This document shows, in pieces, positions 5,832 to 9,750 of a DNA stretch of 9,750 nucleotides. The stretch lies in contig VSMY01000094.1 in assembly GCA_009773995.1 (NCBI GenBank), positions 1 through 9,750 of the forward strand. Direction: 5' to 3'. Source of the DNA: Oscillibacter sp. Its GTDB lineage: Bacteria > Bacillota > Clostridia > Oscillospirales > Oscillospiraceae. Position 1 is the stretch's first letter; the number at the start of each line of letters is the position of its first letter. The translations under genes and the position numbers were made by a program. The notes below the pieces were generated by a model, which saw only the letters and a program-made list of their open reading frames with translations, was not told where the DNA came from and made no database searches.

Positions 5832-6940
5832 TCAGTGCAGCAGGACCATGGCCCGGTTGAAATATTCCTCGGCTTTATCCAGACAGTCGTTGTCCAGGGC
5901 AGAGTTGTGGGCGCCCTCGCTGTTCTCCACGAACACGAAGTCCCAATAGAACTGGGCGCTCCGGGCCAGCTCCCGAATCTCGTTCAGCCGCTCCTCGGTG
6001 TACGCGCCGCTCTCCACGGCCTCCGCCAGGGCGTCCGTCAGGCGTTCCAGCTCGTAGCCCACGGCGTAGGTCCGGCGCTCCATGGCCTCCTGGAGCTCCT
6101 CCGTCTCTTTTCGAAGGTCGGCATGACAGGCGGAGCAGGTGCTGTCAATCAGGGCCTGGTTGTCCAGGGGAGAGGCCCAGGTGTGGCTGACATAGGGCTC
6201 GCCCTGGGCGTTCGCCGCCTGGCCCATGTGGCAGTCGGCGCAGGTGTAGTCGCCCGCGTGCTGGCTGCCCTCGCCCATGAAGGTCTCAAACTCCGGGTGC
6301 TGGACCTTGATCTGCCGCACGCCGGTGCGGGGATTCGTGTAGTCCGCGAAGGGCTGGCCTTCCACGGAGGTATTGTTGTAATAAGCCAGGATGGCGTCAG
6401 GGGTCATGGTTTCCAGGCTGGTGTAGGGCAGGGACGTGGCCTTGGTAGCGGGGTTGAAATAGTACTCTACATGGCACTGGCCGCAGGAGAGGTCCTCCGC
6501 GTCCATCTTCATCAGATCCCGGCCCATGGCGTCGGAGAGATAGGTGTGGGTCACCACCAGCTCGCCGGGGGTGTTGGCGTGGCAGTTATAGCAGCTGATG
6601 GGTTCGTTAACCTGGGCCTGCATGTCCTCGAAGGGAATCCGGTAGGCGGCATCTCCCAGCTCGTTGACCTTGGCGGTGAAGTCCGGGGTCTTACAGCTGA
6701 AACAATTGACCAGGGCGTGGGGCCGTCCGGTGGCCGTCACGTCCTCGATGGTGTAGACATGCCCCCGGGCGCTGGAGTAGTACTTGTTGAAGGCCATGCC
6801 CTCGTAAACCTTGGACAGCATGGGATAGTCCGCCACGTAATCGTGGACCTCCCGGTTCTCAGAGTTGGCGAGATAGGAGGCGTAGATGTCTGGGTACCGC
6901 TCCGCCCATTGGGCGGCTGGGGTCACCGTGACGGCGGTGC
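5832..6940 (-). repeat. Tandem nrfA duplication, unit 2
   Basis: The second unit of the nrfA direct repeat covers the cytochrome domain of the flavin-NrfA fusion. Homology to unit 1 begins at ACGGCGGTGC (6931-6940, matching 5651-5660) and runs to the stop codons. The FMN domain upstream is not duplicated; unit 1 has a lipoprotein signal in its place. Confidence 0.85.
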
Positions 6941-7544
6941 CGGTCCTAACCACTTGGGCGGCCCTGGGCGGCGCGGCGGAGACGGTTACCGCGCCGGAGG
7001 GGACGGCAGAGGGGTCCTGTAAATACGCGCCGATCAGGTTTGTGGCGTTGATGACCGCCGTTGAGGTGATGGTAGCTCCCGTGATGGTGTCCACATTCTG
7101 CCCCGGCTTGGCGGGGAGCTCCAGCCCAATGAACTGGTCGGTAAAGGCCGGTTCCCTGGCCTTGGAGCCGATGTCCTTGGTCTCGGAGAAGGTGGAAGAG
7201 CCGACGACGATGCCCACGACCTTGCCCTCCGGGTCAATACCGGAGATGACATCCACCATGCCCTGGGAGCCGCTGACGGTGGCTTGGCCCACGTGGCCGA
7301 TGACCTCTCCGCCCTTAAGGGCTGTGTAGGCGTTGTCCATGCCGCTGCCCTCTACCAGCTCCATGGGCTCGAATTTGTCCGCGTCCGGGAACAGCAGCAG
7401 ACGGGAGGAATCCGCCGCTGCCAGCTTCCGGGCGCTGATGATGGGCTCTGTGACGTGATTGACCGCGCCCAGGGCACCGCCCACCACCACACAGGTGAGG
7501 GCCAGGGTGACGGTGTATTTTATGTAGGTCCTCCAATATTTCAA
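5832..7544 (-). CDS. nrfA: Membrane-anchored RnfG-like FMN-binding domain fused to pentahaem NrfA nitrite reductase
   Basis: The likely start is TTG at 7544, six bases after AAGGAGGG, giving 570 aa; an ATG at 7580 lacks a good ribosome site. Residues 11-29 form a membrane anchor. Residues about 40-175 are an FMN_bind domain like RnfG/NqrC: GIDPEGKVVGI, SETKDIG, DQFIG, and TGATIT, whose T160 would carry FMN by a phosphoester bond (ApbE-dependent). Residues about 205-570 are NrfA, which reduces nitrite to ammonium. Haem motifs are CFSCK (281-285, catalytic), CYNCH (318), CGQCH (354), CADCH (435) and CSACH (470). By comparison with E. coli NrfA, active-site R260, Y361 and H416 and calcium-site E360, Y361, K413 and Q415 are present. 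Both domains lie outside the membrane. No NrfH is encoded nearby, so the flavin domain probably supplies electrons (inference). Confidence 0.92.
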   Translation of the reverse strand: MKYWRTYIKYTVTLALTCVVVGGALGAVNHVTEPIISARKLAAADSSRLLLFPDADKFEPMELVEGSGMDNAYTALKGGEVIGHVGQATVSGSQGMVDVISGIDPEGKVVGIVVGSSTFSETKDIGSKAREPAFTDQFIGLELPAKPGQNVDTITGATITSTAVINATNLIGAYLQDPSAVPSGAVTVSAAPPRAAQVVRTGTAVTVTPAAQWAERYPDIYASYLANSENREVHDYVADYPMLSKVYEGMAFNKYYSSARGHVYTIEDVTATGRPHALVNCFSCKTPDFTAKVNELGDAAYRIPFEDMQAQVNEPISCYNCHANTPGELVVTHTYLSDAMGRDLMKMDAEDLSCGQCHVEYYFNPATKATSLPYTSLETMTPDAILAYYNNTSVEGQPFADYTNPRTGVRQIKVQHPEFETFMGEGSQHAGDYTCADCHMGQAANAQGEPYVSHTWASPLDNQALIDSTCSACHADLRKETEELQEAMERRTYAVGYELERLTDALAEAVESGAYTEERLNEIRELARSAQFYWDFVFVENSEGAHNSALDNDCLDKAEEYFNRAMVLLH

Positions 7545-7645
7545 GGCAATCCCTCCTTCGATTCGCGAGGAAGTGAACATTCAAAAAAGCGCGTGAGGGC
7601 CATGAACATTGCGGTGGAACGCGAGACCCCATTGGGTGGACGGCT

Positions 7646-8023
7646 CTACTTGAGGGAAGGGACTTCTTCCCGCTCCCCGGCCTCCTGGGCAGTCTCGCCG
7701 ATGCGGGCCTCCTCCACTTTGATCTCCCAGTGGATAATGAGCGTCAGCGCACCCCTGAGCAGGATGACCAGGTCCAGCACCAGCAGCTCGCTGAGCTCCC
7801 GGACGATCACCGTCCGCAGCACCTCGCCGCCCAGCTTGAATTCCAGAGCCAGGGAGATTCCCTGGGCTAAATACAAGCGGATGTGGGGCTTGCGTTTGAT
7901 ACAGCCGATGATGCTTTTGACCGCCGTCACCAAAAGGACGCCCACGCCGGCGCACTCCAGAAGCAGCACCCCGTACTGCACCACGATTTGGAAAACGGTC
8001 TCTATGTAATGCAGCGCCGCCAT
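7646..8023 (-). CDS. DUF1622 small membrane protein
   Basis: The start is ATG 8023, just after AAAGGAGGAGG; an earlier ATG at 8059 adds an Arg-rich stretch without a ribosome site. The 125-aa product has helices at about 9-38, 48-70 and 73-100 and matches the DUF1622 pattern, including LYLAQGISLALEFKLGGEVLRTV and a closing LIIHWEIKVEE, followed by a charged tail. The family has no established function. It is the first gene of the minus operon, separated by 101 nt from the flavin-NrfA gene. No quinol-oxidising subunit is encoded, so it is a candidate membrane partner for the fusion, though nothing in its sequence shows a haem or flavin site. Confidence 0.8.
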   Translation of the reverse strand: MAALHYIETVFQIVVQYGVLLLECAGVGVLLVTAVKSIIGCIKRKPHIRLYLAQGISLALEFKLGGEVLRTVIVRELSELLVLDLVILLRGALTLIIHWEIKVEEARIGETAQEAGEREEVPSLK

Positions 8024-8070
8024 GGGCCTCCTCCTTTGCCGCCGGAAGGCTGTTGCCATTGGAAAATCGG

Positions 8071-8120
8071 GATTTTTAAATCGCGGGGGCCATTTCGATG
8101 CCTGCCACTTGAAATTTCAG
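8071..8120 (-). promoter_or_regulatory. Possible activator-dependent promoter of the nrf operon
   Basis: On the minus strand the palindromic box (8108-8120) is followed by an AT-rich GATTTAAAAAT (8072-8082) in otherwise GC-rich DNA. Taking GATTTA as the -10, the box centre falls about 43-44 bp before the start, near the class II position. The -10 is weak and the fit is less exact than at the ferredoxin operon. Confidence 0.35.
8108..8120. promoter_or_regulatory. Palindromic Crp/Fnr-type operator, distal box
   Basis: CTTGAAATTTCAG contains the perfect 10-bp palindrome TGAAATTTCA, the same core as the operator at 916-929. It overlaps the -35 hexamer (TTGAAA, 8109-8114) of the second regulator's promoter and faces the nrf operon on the other side. 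It could repress one direction and activate the other. Confidence 0.6.
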
Positions 8121-8137
8121 CTTTAGAATACTATACT
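8109..8137 (+). promoter_or_regulatory. Promoter of Crp/Fnr copy 2
   Basis: TTGAAA (8109-8114) and TATACT (8132-8137) are separated by exactly 17 nt, a strong sigma-A promoter pointing at the regulator. The predicted start is near 8144. Operator-like palindromes overlap its -35 and lie 15 nt after its -10. Confidence 0.7.
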
Positions 8138-8152
8138 TGAGAAAAAATGTAT

Positions 8153-8166
8153 GTTGGAAATCCAAC
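8153..8166. promoter_or_regulatory. Palindromic Crp/Fnr-type operator, proximal box
   Basis: GTTGGAAATCCAAC has 6-bp inverted arms around AA. It begins 15 nt after the -10 hexamer of the second regulator's promoter, exactly the same gap as at the first regulator (930-944 between -10 and box). This position suggests autorepression. Confidence 0.6.
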
Positions 8167-8178
8167 AAATAGGGGATG

Positions 8179-8832
8179 ATGAAGATTTTATTCGACAAAT
8201 TGAACGCATGCCCGCTCTTTGCCGGTATTACGGCACAGGAACTGCCTGATTTGCTGAAGCGTCTGGAAGCGGTCACAATCGTGTATGAGAAAAACGCGGT
8301 TATATTTTGGGAGGGCGGGAGAGCGAACGCGATTGGAATTGTCCTTTCAGGCGGCGTTCATGTCGTCCGGGAGGACTGTGGGGGAAACCGCAGCGTTCTT
8401 GCTCAGATCGATGCCCCCCAGCCGTTTGGGGAGGCCTGCGCCTTTGCTGGAATCGACTGCTTCCCGGCCGGCGTGATTGCCGCATGCAGGAGCGAGGTGA
8501 TGCTGCCTTCCGCCCAGAAAATGCTAGATGAGTCGGAAGACGATCCTCGGATCATTCAGAATCTTCTGCGCCTTATTGCGAGGAAAAATCTGATGCTGAA
8601 GGAAAAAGTTGAATACCTATCCATCCGCACAACGAAGGAAAAGCTGATGGCCTATCTCGTGGCCCAGGCAAAGGCGCAGGGGAGCAGCCGCTTTACGATT
8701 CCGTTCGACCGTCAGGCGCTGGCGGATTATCTCGGCGTGGAGCGCAGCGCAATGTCCGCGGAATTGGGAAAGCTGCGCGCGGAGGGTAAGATTGATTTTA
8801 AGAGGAACTATTTTGAAATGCTGTGTCTATAG
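8179..8832 (+). CDS. Crp/Fnr family transcriptional regulator, copy 2
   Basis: Two adjacent ATGs (8176, 8179) follow AGGGG. I prefer 8179 (217 aa) because it aligns with copy 1 and leaves a few bases after the ribosome site. The protein has the beta-roll sensor domain (about 10-110), dimer helix (about 122-148) and winged HTH (about 178-215) with recognition helix VERSAMSAELGKL, almost the same as copy 1, so both probably read the same DNA box. The Cys/His group before the dimer helix of copy 1 is missing here; instead there are C87, C94 and C103 in the sensor domain. The two regulators may thus respond to different signals. It diverges from the nrf operon and is the likely local controller of it. 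Family certain, signal unknown. Confidence 0.9.
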   Translation: MKILFDKLNACPLFAGITAQELPDLLKRLEAVTIVYEKNAVIFWEGGRANAIGIVLSGGVHVVREDCGGNRSVLAQIDAPQPFGEACAFAGIDCFPAGVIAACRSEVMLPSAQKMLDESEDDPRIIQNLLRLIARKNLMLKEKVEYLSIRTTKEKLMAYLVAQAKAQGSSRFTIPFDRQALADYLGVERSAMSAELGKLRAEGKIDFKRNYFEMLCL

Positions 8833-9129
8833 CTTTAAGCGGATACCGGCGCCCTGGAAGCGATCGTATCGCCGCGAATTTTCTTCAGATGCGGGTTTAT
8901 GAAAAAACGAGAGCATATATACCGGTTTTTGCGATCATATGTTCACTGATGGTCACAATTAACTAGGTATTGATTAAGAAGCGTGAAGAGAATGTATCAG
9001 CGCATGAATAAGGTTGTCCAGCCTTTCTCTGCTCTGGGGCAGCCCCAAGGTAGCGCTGTTATAGGGCGTTTTCTCTTTCATGAAATGCAAAGAGCCCTAT
9101 CGTACATAATACAAATTGGACAAAAGGTT

Positions 9130-9154
9130 CAAAAGCCGCCCTTTTGGTTTTTTT
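9130..9154 (+). terminator. Terminator-like hairpin with T run
   Basis: CAAAAG (9130-9135) pairs with CTTTTG (9141-9146) across the loop CCGCC, followed by GTTTTTTT. An alternative larger stem uses CAAAAGG at 9121-9127. It lies about 300 nt after the second regulator gene and could end its transcript or that of a lost gene. Confidence 0.5.
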
Positions 9155-9246
9155 GACTTTGAATTTCGCCTCTTTTGACATCAGGCGTCCATTTTTAAGG
9201 ATAATGAATCAAAACGGAAAGACCTGATGGTACGAAGCTTTTCAAA

Positions 9247-9300
9247 ATAAAACAAGGATAGGAGTACTGTCCAGTCCAATAAAACTGTTCAATACTCCTA
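9247..9300 (-). terminator. Terminator-like imperfect hairpin downstream of the AT-rich ORF
   Basis: TAGGAGTATTGAACAGT and its partner ACTGGACAGTACTCCTA form a 17-bp stem with three mismatches around an 8-nt loop (9259-9300). On the minus strand TCCTTGTTTTATTTT follows. It lies 32 bases after the stop codon of the minus-strand ORF and probably ends its transcript. Confidence 0.5.
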
Positions 9301-9332
9301 CCCTAATTCAATACACAAGCATTATAATTTTT

Positions 9333-9665
9333 TTAACGTGAATAGTATTCATCTCTTGTCACTCCCATGATTTTTAGAAATGACTCTTCAGAGATACTTG
9401 TCATGACTTCAGATGGAACACAGAAATGATTTACAGATTGATTTTTTGCACAGATATGCACAAGCAAAGTTTCTTTGTAGATATAAATATTATCAAAACT
9501 ATATTTATACTCGGTTGGAAGGTTAAGCGAATAAATAATTTCCGATACCCCTTTTGCTAGTTCATCCTCATCGATTAGCCATGCAAATATAAACAAATTG
9601 TTTTCTTCATAGTGCTTAAAATGATGTTCATTTAATTTTTTGAGCTTCTTAGAATATGCGACCAT
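9333..9665 (-). CDS. Unrecognised AT-rich ORF, probably 5'-truncated
   Basis: I do not recognise this protein. From the ATG at 9665 it is 110 aa, rich in Lys, Glu, Tyr and Ile, with a basic start (YSKKLKKLNEHHFKHYEENN), no membrane helix or signal peptide, and an acidic C-terminal region containing SEESFLKIMGVTRDEYYSR. It is probably a cytoplasmic globular protein. No ribosome site precedes the ATG, and the frame stays open upstream into the anomalous G-rich window end, so the true N-terminus is probably missing or corrupted. Its base composition is far more AT-rich than the nrf genes, which suggests a different origin. A hairpin terminator follows its stop. Coding status is likely but not certain. 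Confidence 0.55.
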   Translation of the reverse strand: MVAYSKKLKKLNEHHFKHYEENNLFIFAWLIDEDELAKGVSEIIYSLNLPTEYKYSFDNIYIYKETLLVHICAKNQSVNHFCVPSEVMTSISEESFLKIMGVTRDEYYSR

Positions 9666-9677
9666 CAAATCATGTGG

Positions 9678-9750
9678 ATCCCCCCAGGCGAGGGGGCGGG
9701 GCGTGGGGGGGCGCGGCGGGGGGGCCGGGGCCAGGGGCGGCGGGTGGGTG
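9678..9750. other. Anomalous G-rich tract at the window end, probable assembly artefact
   Basis: After GGATCC the plus strand becomes almost only G with some C, in runs of up to seven Gs and almost without A or T. This abruptly abuts one of the most AT-rich stretches in the window, in what looks like the middle or 5' end of an ORF. No gene or known element fits. Low-quality bases at a contig end are the simplest explanation. Confidence 0.6.

Larger units (their letters stand above)
8833..9332. other. 500-base non-coding region with inverted repeats, AT-rich to the right
   Basis: I find no convincing gene here. Base composition changes from GC-rich to AT-rich after about 8900. Structures seen are GCGAT/ATCGC at 8860-8872 (weak, possible end of the regulator transcript), TGGGG/CCCCA at 9035-9047, ATAGGG...CTCTTT pairing with AAAGAGCCCTAT across 9061-9100 with a 6-nt bulge, and two terminator-like hairpins listed separately. 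It may be the junction with a transferred segment or decayed DNA. Confidence 0.6.

Noticed and set aside
3795..7022. Long plus-strand open frames (3795-4967, 4813-5949, 5721-7022) opposite resB and the nrfA copies
   Set aside because: They are antisense shadows of GC-rich genes. Their products are low-complexity Gly/Val/His/Leu-rich, have no ribosome sites, and resemble each other only because the nrfA copies do.
7545..7580. Upstream ATG start (7580) for the flavin-NrfA fusion
   Set aside because: No ribosome site precedes it, and it would translate through the strong AAGGAGGG that correctly serves the TTG at 7544.
7573..7584. GTGAACATTCAA as another Crp/Fnr operator before the flavin-NrfA gene
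   Set aside because: It is an imperfect palindrome of a different centre, with no matching -10/-35 and too close to the start codon for activation.

Overview
The window is a GC-rich stretch of a Gram-positive anaerobe, most likely a gut Clostridia member of the Oscillospiraceae/Flavonifractor type. I infer this from strong AGGAGG ribosome sites, TTG/GTG starts, a lipoprotein signal, the System II (ResB-CcsA) haem pathway and the Crp/Fnr subfamily; no marker gene proves it. It carries a compact nitrite-to-ammonia and nitrosative-stress locus.

Layout. At 1-72 there is a cluster of short palindromes. From 226 to 1954 a Crp/Fnr regulator (minus) faces a two-gene operon (plus) encoding a TIGR04076 protein and a dicluster ferredoxin of the FrdX type. 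A bidirectional terminator (about 1969-2008) separates this from a long minus-strand operon that reads from 8023 down to 1998: a DUF1622 membrane protein, an RnfG-like FMN domain fused to a pentahaem NrfA, a second NrfA that is a broken lipoprotein gene, ResB, CcsA and a YgbA-type cysteine protein. A second Crp/Fnr regulator (8179-8832, plus) diverges from the head of that operon. From about 8900 the sequence turns AT-rich, holding several inverted repeats and one unrecognised, probably 5'-truncated ORF. The last ~73 bases are an implausible G-rich tract that looks like a contig-end artefact.

How it works together. NrfA reduces nitrite to ammonium with five c-type haems, and ResB-CcsA would attach them. 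The usual quinol-oxidising partner NrfH is absent. Instead, the intact NrfA carries its own membrane anchor and a covalent-flavin domain like that of Rnf/Nqr subunits, suggesting electrons enter through a flavin. YgbA and FrdX-type proteins are linked elsewhere to nitric-oxide/nitrosative regulons. Both regulators have nearly the same recognition helix, and the same palindrome (TTGAAATTTCAA type) lies at both divergent promoter regions, 15 nt downstream of the -10 box of each regulator gene in both cases. This suggests one shared autoregulated circuit over both operons. The main points worth a second look are the flavin-NrfA fusion, the decayed twin NrfA and this shared operator.
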